NCBI GenBank assembly: GCA_015832175.1
Contig: WJXW01000004.1
Span: 3,162,001-3,226,000 of the forward strand
Direction of reading: 5' to 3'
Origin: Paraphaeosphaeria minitans
Taxonomy: Eukaryota; Ascomycota; Dothideomycetes; Pleosporales; Didymosphaeriaceae
DNA: 64,000 nt
A program made the position numbers and the translations under genes. The notes beneath the pieces are model-generated. The model saw only the letters and a list, made by a program, of their open reading frames with translations. It was not told the DNA's origin and searched no databases. The first letter of the stretch is position 1, and each line of letters begins with the position of its first letter. Below, one piece after another: positions 11,382-21,686 of this stretch.

Positions 11382-11527
11382 GTGCTCTCGATGTTGGGAC
11401 GTGAGCAACACTAGCAGTGCTACGGGATGTCGCGACGTGAGAAACACTAGCAGTCCTACGGGATGCTGGGAGGTGAGAAATGCTAGCTGTACTGCGGGAC
11501 GCTGCGTCCTGAGCAACACTAGCAGGC
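11382..11527. repeat. 36-bp imperfect tandem repeat
   Basis: Three full units (11406-11441, 11442-11477, 11478-11513), a partial unit after them and a diverged half unit before them. Each unit contains a core like AACACTAGCAG followed by a CGGGATG block. Because 36 is a multiple of three, frames on both strands show protein-like repeats, which probably are not real. Confidence 0.85.
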
Positions 11528-12558
11528 CTTGCGGGAGGGTGTTTTGTTGCCAGCCCCGCGAGGTAGGTAATTCGTTTCGCTCGCGAGCGTTCTGACGACG
11601 GTAAGTAGCATCAGCTTCGGCCCGCATGCTCGAATAGGTAGTATGACATGGGAGGTATCTACCCTTAGAAGCACTGTCTGTGTGGTGTGAAGTCAGGGGT
11701 GGAGAATGGGGATGCAGGGACCATGGCAATCAACCACAGGGAAACCAGATGGCATTCTCCAGCGACGGGCTCTTGCTGGGCGTCACTTCTGGGGCAAAAG
11801 GGAGGGCGGGAAAGGCGAGTGGCTGGCGGAACGAAACTTGTCCTGCATATTCTCACAGTGCTCGCAACGGTCGCGGACCAGGCGCTATTGCCAACATGGT
11901 TAGACAGAGCGTCGCGCATGCAGATCGCATCTGCTTCGAGACGTGGTATGACGTCCTTAGCAGCTTGCGCATGGGCTGGGCTGGGTGAAAGTCGTATGCG
12001 GGTCCTCCTCACCATGCACCCGCAGCTCTGACACTGACGTCGCCTTGCCACTGGAGAAGCCTTGGACCGCAGCAGCGGCATCGCCTTGCATCATCGCCGT
12101 CACCTCGTTCCACCAGCGAGTCGCGCAACGAGACCGAGGACGAGTCGCTCTGTCCGGCTCCAAGTGATGGAGGCCATCTGCCTCACCACTCCGGAAAAGC
12201 GACACTACGGACGGGCAATCCGTCGGGCGCGGGACATGGCATTTGCTGGCTCGTCCGCCAGTGACCTCTCCCGCCTTGTCACTCCGCCGGCATCTGCGCT
12301 GGACCCTGAGCACGGGACGGCACCCTCTCGCGATTCCTACAGCGTGGGAAGTCATCTCTGCATCGCTGCCATGTGATACGCCGTGCAGGCTCGCCAGAGT
12401 GGAGCAGGTGAGCCTAGGGGGGATCCAGAAGGACCCTGCAGATCCGCGACCTCAAGCCTAGAGCTCGTGTGGGACCGACTGAGCGCCTATCTTGCAGATC
12501 TCTGCCTCCGCCGTTGGAGGCCCGTCGTGTGGTCCTTGTATGCAGGGCCGCGAAAGGG

Positions 12559-12565
12559 TATATAT
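12559..12565 (+). promoter_or_regulatory. TATA box of the small gene at 12708
   Basis: TATATAT lies 143 bp before the start codon, followed by a C/A-rich leader (accattcaacaagcgaaacc) with long CT-rich stretches, the usual look of a strongly transcribed fungal gene. Confidence 0.6.
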
Positions 12566-12707
12566 CAGATCCCCTCCTGACCACAGCCTCACCATTCAAC
12601 AAGCGAAACCATCGAGCTACTCAACCAACCACCCATTCCTCACTCCTCATTGCGCATTCCGCGTCCCTCCCAAACGTCGAGCTCCTTCACCACCTACCAC
12701 CTTCATC

Positions 12708-13006
12708 ATGTCTTCTGGCGGCGTCTACATCACCGACAACTACTCCGAACCCATGGCTCCTCAACACAACTTTGCCAACAACTTCGACTTGGACAGCCCA
12801 GGCCAGGCCATGTCCGTCTATGCTCGGTACGCTTTGTTGCCACTCGGCTTTGTCCAACACCCTTACTAATCCTCCTCAGCATCATGCACGAGCACACTAA
12901 GAAGCAACTGAAGATTGCAACTAATTCCGCTCGACGACGATCCGAGGGTGTTTCATCCGACGAGAGTACTGGATCATCTGATTCCGTTCGCTCCTCAGAC
13001 TCATGA
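12708..13006 (+). CDS. Small 81-aa protein with Ser/Asp-rich tail, unknown function
   Basis: Two exons, 12708-12826 and 12880-13006, are joined by a textbook 53-bp intron (CG|GTACGC, TTACTAATCC branch, CTCAG acceptor) to give 81 residues. The N-terminal half is neutral (MSSGGVYITDNYSE). The middle holds YARIMHEHTKKQ, a motif I associate with small conserved filamentous-fungal proteins, though I cannot name the family. A basic SARRR stretch follows and the tail is Ser/Asp rich (SSDESTGSSDSVRSSDS), suggesting phosphorylation. The TATA box, CT-rich leader and clean intron support a real expressed gene, perhaps stress- or development-related; that role is a guess. Confidence 0.72.
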
Positions 13007-14079
13007 TAATGCGGCCTCTGATCCGCACGTCCACACTGTTGTCTGGGACACAGCTGGAACACTTCGACTATTGACTGGCGTTTGTACGAATATGGCTACC
13101 ATTTTAGCACGAGCATGAGCATGATAGGCGTTGATCGGAATGGGATTGAGAGCATCGCTCAGGGGCCGGCGTCGCTTGTAAATGTCGTTTCGCAACGATA
13201 CCATTTGGAGTTAAAATTCTTTTCACCTTTCACATGATTTGCTTGCCTACTGATCTGCAGTCTATGACTATTATTTCGAGATCACTCGTTTGACTTGAAG
13301 TTTACGACCCTTCCTCGAGACTTTGCTGACTTGCAGTCGATGAACTTTACTTCGACACTCATTGCTGGTTTGCAGTCGATCATAGTCTCTTCTGAGGCGA
13401 ACTATCCGCTGACCATCTCGAAGTGCAAACAAAAGGGTCCGTGCTGAGTCTACGCCGTCCGCTAGCTTATCGTAATGGTGGTCAGCATTTCATCAACCCT
13501 TTCTCGGTGCTAGTTTCGCACCCATCACACTTAGGACTGAGACTCCAATACCGCCGCTTATGTTGTCACCACGTCGCCACTAGGTTCCAAGTCGTCAGGT
13601 TAATCATATTGAGCTGCCGTTGGATCGGACACCTAACTTAATTCCAACCCATCAATCAGCGACCTGGCCCACCTCATGCTACTTCCCATGTTCTTGACGA
13701 GCGTGATTCTTTCGCTCACAGAGTCTCTCGACATATACCAAGACGCGTGGTATCACCCTCCTTTTTGTCACTACTATGCCGCGCCAGTGTACTACGACCT
13801 CATCTCAACGAGCCATGCTCAGCGATTTCGGTGTATTTGCCTCTATGCTTCCTAGCAGAGCCTACGATGCCATGGGCCACGCGCAGCTCTCACGTGGCCG
13901 TCAGACAATCTCGAGAGCAGATTCCGAGTTCTCGCACCCCTCCCTAACGTCACTCAGCCAAGAGTGCACCGAGACTTCCCATCGAATGGTTCCCCGAGGG
14001 CGTAGAACATTCGAGTCGAGGCAACCCCGCCACGTCGAAAGCATCTTCCCAAGGATACTCATACGCCGCCCCCAGCCGC
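13007..14079. other. Intergenic between small gene and S1 nuclease gene
   Basis: Contains a degenerate repeat of about 38 bp (13254-13405). The rest has only chance frames. This is the shared 3' flank of two convergent genes. Confidence 0.55.
13254..13405. repeat. Degenerate ~38-bp repeat with CTTGCAGTCGATGA core
   Basis: Four loosely related units begin near 13254, 13295, 13332 and 13371, each opening with (A)TCTGCAGTC, CTTGAAGTT or CTTGCAGTCGAT and carrying TTCGA in the middle. It is too diverged to be recent slippage. Confidence 0.55.
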
Positions 14080-15278
14080 TCAGTGCTTCGGATGCGTGTC
14101 GCACCCGCAGCCATCCCCGTACGCCTCCCTCGCCAACTGCGCCTTGCTCGGCCTGTTCGCCGGCGGCAGCGGCGCCGCTTCCGCCATCCTGCTCACCAGC
14201 TCCTCCGAGTACCCTTCCGCATCCCTCCTCGCGAGGTTCGCACTGTAGATCTTGTTCAGCCAATCCGCGAGTCTGTAGCCCCCCTTGGCGACCTGGAGCT
14301 CCACGGTAGGGATGACCTTGTTGTAGTACGTCAGGTACAGATCGGTCGTCTGGAGGGCGGCCACACCGCTGGGCATGAAGACGGAGCAGACGAGGGCGTT
14401 GGCGTCGGTGGCCCAGGCCGTGGCCGAGGTCACGGCGTCCTTGATGTTGGATTTGGCGACCCGGGAGCTGGCGAGGGACTTGTAGGCGCCCGAGTCGATG
14501 GACGTGATGAGGGTTTTGGCCCAGGATTGCGCGTCGGCGAGGGAGGCGCCGCCGACTTTCTTCTCCGGAATGTAGGTGTCCCAGTCGGCGTGGAGGTTGT
14601 CGTTGGCGTAGCCATTCTGTCTGGGTTAACTGTCGGGGTCACATCGGCCATGTTGACAGCAGCAATAAACTTACAAATGTGACCTTGATGTCGTTACCGC
14701 CGGTTTCGAGAGCCTCGTCGTGAAGGGGCTGGGTGATGTCGCCAAGGAGATGGACTAGAAATTTGAGCGCCTCAGCGGTGTTGGCAGCGGTCAATCTCGA
14801 GTCGGCGACACGCTGGGTGTAGTTTGAGATTGCAGAGATTGAGCATCCCGAGCTGGTGCAGTCGCGGGCGTAGTTGACGTTGCAGGTAGTTGGTGGACTA
14901 TCGTTCGCATCGATGTAATGGTAAGGAGCGCTGAACTTCCCCGCCGCGGTAGTACGGTATGTATCCGCCCATGAGGCAACATTCGCTAGGTAGGAAGTGG
15001 ACGTGTCTGAGAGAACCTTCTTAGCCCTTTGGCTGAGGTCAGTTCCCGGAGACATGGCAATGTGAAGGAGCACTCAAGGGGTAGCTTACCAAGCCTCTGT
15101 AGCATCCGTCAGGTAGTTCTGAGCAATGTACCTGTATTTCAGAGTCAACTGATTGGCCGCCAAACTGATCGGCAACAGTGAGTACGAACGCGATTGTCGC
15201 ATGCCCCAATGCTCCCCAGGCACTACCGCCTTCCAGAGCAGCGAGCCCTACGAGCAGCGAAGCCGTGGGAGTGTACAT
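14080..15278 (-). CDS. Secreted S1/P1-type nuclease
   Basis: Four exons, 15278-15190, 15131-15090, 15026-14675 and 14616-14080, give 339 residues. Exon 2 is only 42 bp. The start MYTPTASLLV is chosen because it begins a signal peptide ending right before Trp21-Gly-Ala-Leu-Gly-His, the invariant mature N terminus that binds zinc in this family, and because the TATA box sits 61 bp upstream. An ATG 42 bp further up would leave only 19 bp. Conserved blocks are NVASWADTYR, YHYIDANDSPP, DCTSSGCSISAI, LKFLVHLLGDITQPLHDEA and NDNLHADWDTYIP. These trinuclear-zinc enzymes cut single-stranded DNA and RNA. Intron 1 uses a GTTCGT donor, needed to read AYIAQNYLTDAT. The C terminus carries about 45 extra residues ending in DGCGCDTHPKH. 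Confidence 0.94.
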
Positions 15279-15931
15279 ATCCGATGAGCTTATCGATCGA
15301 CTTAGGATCTTGATGGGCACTTGGCGAAAGCTTGATGGTATATATACAGCTTCCTGTCTAGCAGAAGCGTTGTACAGTGCGGTGAATTCCTATCATCCAG
15401 ATCGTACCCGATGCGTCGAACCAATCACGGCCCAGGTCGACCTCACGATGTGCCATGGACTACGCGTACTAAAGTTTACCTGCCTCATTAGGCTATTCAC
15501 TTCCGACGCCTTGGCAAATAGCATGCTGAGGAGAGCACACGATCTCTATCGTGTGAATGGATGCTAGCCTCGATGTTGGCTAACTTGGTAAGTAGCAATA
15601 GATTGAGGTCGGCAGCAATATCGAAGCAAATGCAATGCGATCTAGTCTACTTTGTCAATATGGAAATCACCACAAGGCCAAACAAAAAAAGCAGTACGGA
15701 AGCTCCACGACTAATCAGAAAGGTCAAGGTCGGTAATCCAATCGATGTGGGGTATCTTCGCATAGAGTAACGGGGGGTCCCGATCCTGCATCCAGGCAAT
15801 ACACAAGCAACAATAATCAAGGACCGATTACGGACGACAGTGGATGCAGGAAAACCTCGGATCCCTTGGCAGCGTCCGTGGCAAAGGTATGCGGGTTTCC
15901 CCATAGTCCGCCGTGCAGAATCCGAAGTCGT
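15279..15931. other. Intergenic between nuclease and hydrolase genes
   Basis: Holds the nuclease promoter and the 3' flank of the hydrolase gene. Somewhat A/T richer than the coding DNA; no further feature seen. Confidence 0.5.
15339..15346 (-). promoter_or_regulatory. TATA box of S1 nuclease gene
   Basis: TATATATA on the minus strand, 61 bp upstream of the chosen start codon. Its distance favours the ATG at 15278 over the upstream in-frame ATG at 15320. Confidence 0.6.
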
Positions 15932-16942
15932 CTACTCGTATTTCAAAACATCGCCAACCCAGTCCACGGCTTCTTTGGCCTCGCGCAGACCGTAGGGATA
16001 TGTGAGGACGAAGCAGTGCATCTGCTTCTCCCAGTGCAGCCACTGCCCCGACACGCCGTTTTCTTCCAGTTTCTTCCTGAACAGGACGCCGTCCGGGCCG
16101 AGGATGTCGTGACCGGCGGTGATGCCGTGCACATGAATCCCGAATTTCTTCAATAAAAAGATATCCGCGTTGATGGGCGATACTCTCCGGTCGGTAGGGT
16201 CCAGAAGCCCGCACCAGGCCTTGGCTGTTGCTTTGATGAATTTGGGAGTAAGGATGGGATCATAATTTGCTGTCTTTTCGATGTCAGGATTGTCGCGGGT
16301 CAAATCCGTCGACGGACATGCCGCAAAGATGGCTACTGGGTGCGGAGCAAGCTTCGTCTCCAGGTCCACAGTTTCATCGTCTTCTCGCAGCGCTTCGAGG
16401 ATGAGTGCCAGGACGATGTTGCCCCCGGCAGAGTCCCCCGCAAGGATGACCTTCTCCTCGTCCTGCTCCGCAGTCTTCATAATCTCGCGATAGAAGCGCA
16501 TAAGCCATGGAAATGCCTCATGTGCGGGATTCTTGGGCGCTAGTGGATAGGACACAAGCGAAACGGTGGCCCCGGGCACCACCTGGGCCATTCTCGAACA
16601 CATGCCCCAGTGCTGGGAAGAAGCAGGAGTCTGCCATCCGCCTCCGGCAAAATAGTATATGCGCTTCTTCGTGTCCGACGGAAATGGGTGCTTCGCGACT
16701 ATGTCGTAGATATGTATGTCGCAAACTACTCGGTGAGTGACATGGGAGCTCTTGGTGCCAACTGGCGATGGCTTGAGCTCGACTGAACCTTCGGGTCGCG
16801 CGTGCCCTGCTCGTCCAACGTGGTTGTGAAAGGGGCGGAGCAGCATATGGAGGAGGAACATGAGGACGGAGCGGTCATTGCGCGTTGTGAGCTGGATGGT
16901 GGAGTTTTGGGAGGACGCGTGTACCGGGGCCCTCGTCGCCAT
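15932..16942 (-). CDS. Alpha/beta hydrolase, hormone-sensitive-lipase-like (abhydrolase_3)
   Basis: A single exon of 336 residues. The oxyanion motif appears as YYFAGGGWQTPASS, the fungal variant of HGGG, followed by VSLVSYPLAPKNPAHEAFPW and the nucleophile elbow GDSAGGN with Ser171. The acid is probably in AGHDILGPDG and the His in KQMHCFVL, both at expected distances from the Ser. A hydrophobic stretch near residues 27-38 (VLMFLLHMLLRPF) may be a membrane contact or amphipathic helix; there is no classical signal peptide. Fungal relatives are esterases or lipases, often of unknown substrate and sometimes in secondary metabolism, but no such cluster is visible around it. Upstream 1 kb is non-coding. 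Confidence 0.88.
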   Translation of the reverse strand: MATRAPVHASSQNSTIQLTTRNDRSVLMFLLHMLLRPFHNHVGRAGHARPEGSVELKPSPVGTKSSHVTHRVVCDIHIYDIVAKHPFPSDTKKRIYYFAGGGWQTPASSQHWGMCSRMAQVVPGATVSLVSYPLAPKNPAHEAFPWLMRFYREIMKTAEQDEEKVILAGDSAGGNIVLALILEALREDDETVDLETKLAPHPVAIFAACPSTDLTRDNPDIEKTANYDPILTPKFIKATAKAWCGLLDPTDRRVSPINADIFLLKKFGIHVHGITAGHDILGPDGVLFRKKLEENGVSGQWLHWEKQMHCFVLTYPYGLREAKEAVDWVGDVLKYE

Positions 16943-17936
16943 GCTGGCGGTTGCGAGGAATGTCAGTGTACAAAGTGACAGACAACCATGCGGCAGGTAA
17001 TAAGTCCCATGGCAACCACTTCGCTTCTTCAGTCACCACAATGTCGCATTCCAATGATTCGCGCAAGCAGCGGCACGCTCAAGAGATTTGGCCGAAAGGA
17101 ATCAATGACGTATTAGCGCAGCCCACTCGTCGAGGCGTTCGTTGTTCTTGTTTTCTGGGAAGCGAAGAGAAAAGAAAAAAGACGCAGGCGCGCAAGCAGC
17201 TTATGAATTCCTAGGCGTCGGAGGTATGCGCTGCACGGATCGCGACGACGTTTGTTATAGTCTATGGGGTTCATGGCACGCATGAATGATAAGTACCGTA
17301 GGCAGTGAAAAGCGTAATGATAAAAGGTATCTGGTAGTTTACCTACCTACCGTAGGTGCTTGATGATACGCCAGGGTTCGCCAAGACGTCAACATTTGGC
17401 GCCATACGCACCATGACTCGCCTTTCGTCCCGTCAACACTACCTACAGCATGGCGGCGAGGATGCCCCACTGAGTGAATTGCATACTGAACTGACCAACC
17501 AACGATCGTGTCCATGTTTCCCGTGGAAGCACCCCCACTACCAGACAGCCTGGTTGTTGTGGCCCCAACAATGCCCCTGCGCCACACCTGCGCCACACCT
17601 GCCTTCCAGACCCCCGGTCTGAGGCTCTATGGTCTTGGTGTAGTATTCCAAGACCGTTCTTTCCGGCTTCCCTCGTCTTGGACCCTACTGAAAGGCGTGG
17701 CCTGGCCGCGCTTTCGAGTCCTTTACTGCGTAGTCGATGACTCCGCAGGTTCTGATAGGTAGGCCGACTTCGAGCTCGATTGCTTGGCTCACGTAGGTAC
17801 CTATTGGGACAAGACCTCGTTCGATTGCGAAGCCATGCACCTAGCAAAAGTACGCATGGCATATAACCCCATGCTTATCACGGGCGTGGGCCCTCTTCCA
17901 ATCTCGAGCACGGAGACCCTCAAGTGAGACTCAGCC
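16943..17936. other. Divergent intergenic region before the Nox gene
   Basis: About 1 kb between two divergent genes. It has a CTACCTACCGTAGGT block at 17338-17357 that is nearly palindromic and GTAGGTACCTA near 17792. No coding frame is supported. Confidence 0.55.
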
Positions 17937-19995
17937 ATGGCGGGCCAACAGCAATACCTTACCGACGAAGAAATCAGCAAATTCGTGGATGACCTAGACA
18001 TAAACCACGATGGACATATCAACTATAAGGAGCTGGAGCAGAAACTGGACGACGTTGGGAACGAATTGGCACCCAAACCGAAACGACACCAGATCCACCA
18101 CGATGCCGAAGAGCAGGGGAGACATGAGTTCTTGCGCTCGCTCATTGGCACCCGAGAGAACTCGATACCGCGGGGCAAGTTCGCCGAGTGCGTGCATCGC
18201 TGGGAGATACCGTCACTCGAACAGGACCGCAAGGAAGCGAGGAACGAAGACGATTATTTGAAGAGCATGTCCGTATGGAGGAAGGTGCGCGCGTACTGGG
18301 CGGTCGAAGGGCCACAGATAGCCTTTATGGCTCTCGTAGTGTCTTTCATGCTTGCTTTCGGCATCTGGCAACTGGTATGGTTACTTCCAAACTGCGCGTC
18401 GTGTTTTGGTGACGGCTGACGGGCATCAGGTCAAATACCTCACGGAACCGATATATCGACCTGCGTTCGGATGGGGCGCTGTTCTTTCCAAGACATGCGC
18501 CGGTATCCTGTACCCAACATTCTTCTTCCTCATCCTCTCCATGTCGCGCTGGTTCTCGACACTCCTGCGCCGCAACTACATAATCTCACGATTCATCAAT
18601 GGGGACCTTTCGCAGTCGTTTCACGTAAAGATGTCCATTGTCGCCTTGGTTTTTGCGACGCTGCACGCAGTTGGACATTTGTCAGGATCGTTCGTTTTTG
18701 GAAGCAAGCCCAACCGCCAGCAGGCTGTCGCGGTTGTTGTTGGCCAGGACGCGGTTCCGCGGTATTACATCGACTATGTTCGGTCAATACCGGGCTGGAC
18801 TGGACTGACTGCGCTGGGAATGTTCTATCTTTTGGCTGTCCTCAGCATGCCACAGGTCCGCAAGTGGAACTATGAAGTGTTCCAGCTAGGCCATCTTCTC
18901 ATGTTTCCCATCATTGGATTGATGTGCGCCCACGGTACTGGGGGACTGCTGCAGTGGCCCATGTTTGGTTACTGGCTCGCCTTTCCCACGTTGCTCGTCA
19001 TTTTCGAACGCACGCAGCGCTTTATACTGGGCTTCTTTCCCTTGCCCGCAGAGCTCGAACTCCTCGATGAAGATACCGTCGCGATAACGACGAGCATACC
19101 AAAGTACCGCTTCTGGCCATACAAGGCCGGTCAGTACGTCCTTGTACAGGTCCCCAAGGTATCCTCCTTCCAATGGCACCCTTTCACCGTCTCCACATGC
19201 ACTGGCAAGTCGATGCAAGTCCACATCAAAGCCGACGGCGACTGGACGAGCGCACTGCGCGACCTCGCGAAAAGCGGCACAAAGAGCATCAAGCTCGGGA
19301 TCGACGGTCCCTTCGGCGCACCCGCCCAGCGCTTCTACGACTTCGAATACAGCATGGTCTTCGGCGCCGGCATCGGCGTCACCCCTTTCTCCGGCATCCT
19401 CACCGACCTGCACGAGCACGAGCTCGAGCGCACCGCCTCGACCGACCGACCGCAGACCCGCAGAGGCTCGAACCCGTCGCCCTACGAGGAGCACAAGCGC
19501 GTCGACTTCCACTGGATGGTGCGCGACAAGAACGACCTCCTCTGGTTCTCCGACCTCCTCAATCAAGTCACCCGCAGTAGCACCCCGGATTCCCACTCCA
19601 ACCTCGACCTCCGCATCCAAACCTACGTCACGCAGAAGCGCAAGGAAATCTCGACGCATGTCTTCCGCTGGCTCATCGAGAAGTACCGCACACCGTCTCA
19701 CCCGCAGTCGTATCTTACCGGGCTGTTGAATCCCACGCACTTTGGGCGTCCGGACTTGGCGAGCATCATGGAAGAGCACTACCACGACATGCGCGGTGTG
19801 CTTGCAGAGCAGACGAAGGAGGGGAGGAAGTGGCAGGGGAAAGGAAAAGCGGATGAGGTCAAGGTGGGTGTCTTCTTCTGCGGGCCCCCGGTCATCGGGC
19901 TGCAGCTTGCGGACCGGTGCCGGGCGATGACAGTGAGGGGAAGGACCGAAGGGCGGAAGGTGGACTATCACTTCTTGATGGAGGTCTTTGGTTGA
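17937..19995 (+). CDS. noxC: NADPH oxidase with N-terminal EF-hand (NoxC type)
   Basis: Two exons, 17937-18374 and 18430-19995, give 667 residues. An EF-hand loop DINHDGHINYKE fills residues 21-32, so calcium control is expected. After the first transmembrane segment comes the ferric-reductase core with four haem-binding His in exactly the gp91phox spacing: H211/H225 (13 between) and H301/H314 (12 between). The FAD motif WHPFTVST is at 395-402. NADPH binding is seen in FGAGIGVTPFSG (from residue 457) and in a C-terminal CGPPVIGLQLADRC block. The long N terminus and EF-hand separate this from NoxA and NoxB, which lack it. Nox enzymes move electrons across a membrane to make superoxide, used in fungi for signalling in hyphal growth and development. 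The class is well supported; the biological role is inferred. Confidence 0.93.
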
Positions 19996-20168
19996 GCAGC
20001 ACTTGCACGCAGCAACACCGTACCATTGAGCCAATCCCATCATGTTTTGTTTCAACCACCATCGCGCGGGAAATATGATATGTACAACGAACAGAAGAAA
20101 GCGCCGGATCGCAGCTAACTCGGGTATAAAAAACGCCTCCACCCCGCCCCTTCGCTCCTCATGCTCCC

Positions 20169-21686
20169 TCATCTCTTCTTCAAGAAAAACGGCGCCGCGC
20201 TCTTGGGCGGCGGGCCAAACTCGGTTACCTCCTCAACCTCGAACTGCGCCATCTTCGCCGCTTTCCTGCCCTCCTCCGCCCTCTTCTCGATCCGGCGCTC
20301 GGCCACTCTCCGCCTGCAGCTAGCCACGAAGCAGTACGCGCAGATGCCGATGCCGACGCCGCCCAGCACACCTCCGACTATCGCGCCGACGAGGCCCTGC
20401 TTGACGAACGCGCTTTGGTTGGGTCGCTGGTAGGCGGTGGGTGTGGAGCCGGGGCAGAACGGCGTGGGCATCACCAGGTTGTTCTTCTGCACGGCGGTGG
20501 CGAGGAAAAAGGCTTGCTTTTCAAAGTCGGCCATGAGGTAGACCTGCGTGAGGAAGGCGGTGGAGAGGTAGAAAGGCTCCTTCGAGGTCTTGGCGCGGGA
20601 TTGGACGGGTGTGATGTTCGAGGCGTTCATGAGGACGCTCGGTGGGAGCGTGACTTCGAAGCCGTCGTCGAGAATGATGGTCATGCTGCCGTTGAAGGCG
20701 TTCTTCAGCTTGAGCGAGTCGTCGCCCCAGGAGTCATCCTCCTCGGCGTGGAGGTGCGAGATGAAGTTCTGTGTTATTTCGTAGGGTAGCGAGAGCGGGT
20801 ACTGGTCGGTCGTGATCTGGGCATCGAAGGCGTCGGGGCGGGAAGACATGGACGGGAAGGCGGCGGTGTCGAAGAGGGAAACGTTGGCGTTGGCGTTGTT
20901 GGTTTCGGAGATGACGATGTCTTTGACGCGAACGTTAAGATGGTTCTCTCCTGCGCTGCCCATGCTGTATTTGTGGACAGGGTTAACAAAACGACCTGCG
21001 TCGTAGCCACCAAAGACATTGCTCCCGTTGACAGCACCACCCGCTCGATCGAAGCCTTGACCGATGTACAACGAATACATCTTGCCACATATCTGATTGC
21101 GTGCGGCAAGGTCGTTCAGGAGGGTCGACGATGTCCCTAGACCCACAACAGCGGGTTTCGCTGTACCTTCTTCCACTACTTCCACGGAAGAGTTGTCCAC
21201 TAGGGTTTGCCACGCGCCATCTGTCTCGAAGTAATGTGTGTATAACCGGAGCAAGTCATGTCCATAGAAGGACTTCTTGATAGTGCTGTTGGGTGCAGTG
21301 TCCAATGTCTGGTAATCCTTGTCTTCGATGAAGCTAGTTCAAATGTAAGCATGCGAGAATGCGCGAGGAATTATCTACACGTACGTAGTCGAATCCCTCG
21401 AGTTGAAGAAGCCACCGGTCGAATCCTTGCAGTCTTTCAAGGTACTGTTCCCATTGCAAAACGTGCTTGCGCCGAAGGAAGTCTGGTTTCTCGATAATGA
21501 CGGCCAAAGACTATGGTTCTGTGCCGGTGTCCCGATACCGATGAAGGATCCATACTGGAAGTTGTCGGTGCTGTGGGTTACCCGCTTGTGAATATCGACG
21601 TAGATTGGGGGTATTGAGCAGTTGAAAGCAACAGATGACTGAGCCAACAGCACCATTGCTGAGAGGTAGAAAGCTAGTGACGCCAT
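20169..21686 (-). CDS. Membrane-anchored aspartic-protease-like protein, probably inactive
   Basis: Two exons, 21686-21385 and 21333-20169, give 488 residues. A signal peptide (MASLAFYLSAMVLLAQSSVA) precedes a pepsin-fold start, YGSFIGIGTPAQNHSLWPSL. In active enzymes the stretch after the GTP-Q block carries DTGS; here residues 61-65 read WPSLS, so the first catalytic Asp seems to be missing. Other family features remain: CGKMYSLYIG, NGSNVFGGYDAGRF and a SLFDTAAF stretch where the second Asp region would lie. A single transmembrane helix (LVGAIVGGVLGGVGIGICAY) comes about 65 residues before the end, followed by a charged cytoplasmic tail ending PFFLKKR. There are many Asn-glycosylation sites. 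It could be a receptor or wall-associated pseudoprotease. It converges on the Nox gene with a 173-bp gap. Confidence 0.82.

Larger units (their letters stand above)
10333..12707. other. Intergenic, 2.4 kb, no supported gene
   Basis: Many short overlapping open frames on both strands occur here but none has family resemblance, good splice context or exclusive coding composition. The region holds a 36-bp tandem repeat (11382-11527) and, at its right end, a TATA box and pyrimidine-rich leader for the small gene at 12708. Confidence 0.55.

Noticed and set aside
13254..13405. CTTGCAGTCGATGA units as snoRNA C boxes
   Set aside because: GTCGATGA resembles a C box, but no matching D box (CTGA) with terminal stem is placed to make a box C/D RNA.
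18886..20172. 428-codon minus-strand frame across the Nox gene
   Set aside because: It is the antisense shadow of the high-GC second exon; composition is Val/Arg/Glu-rich without a fold, and the plus strand is certain.
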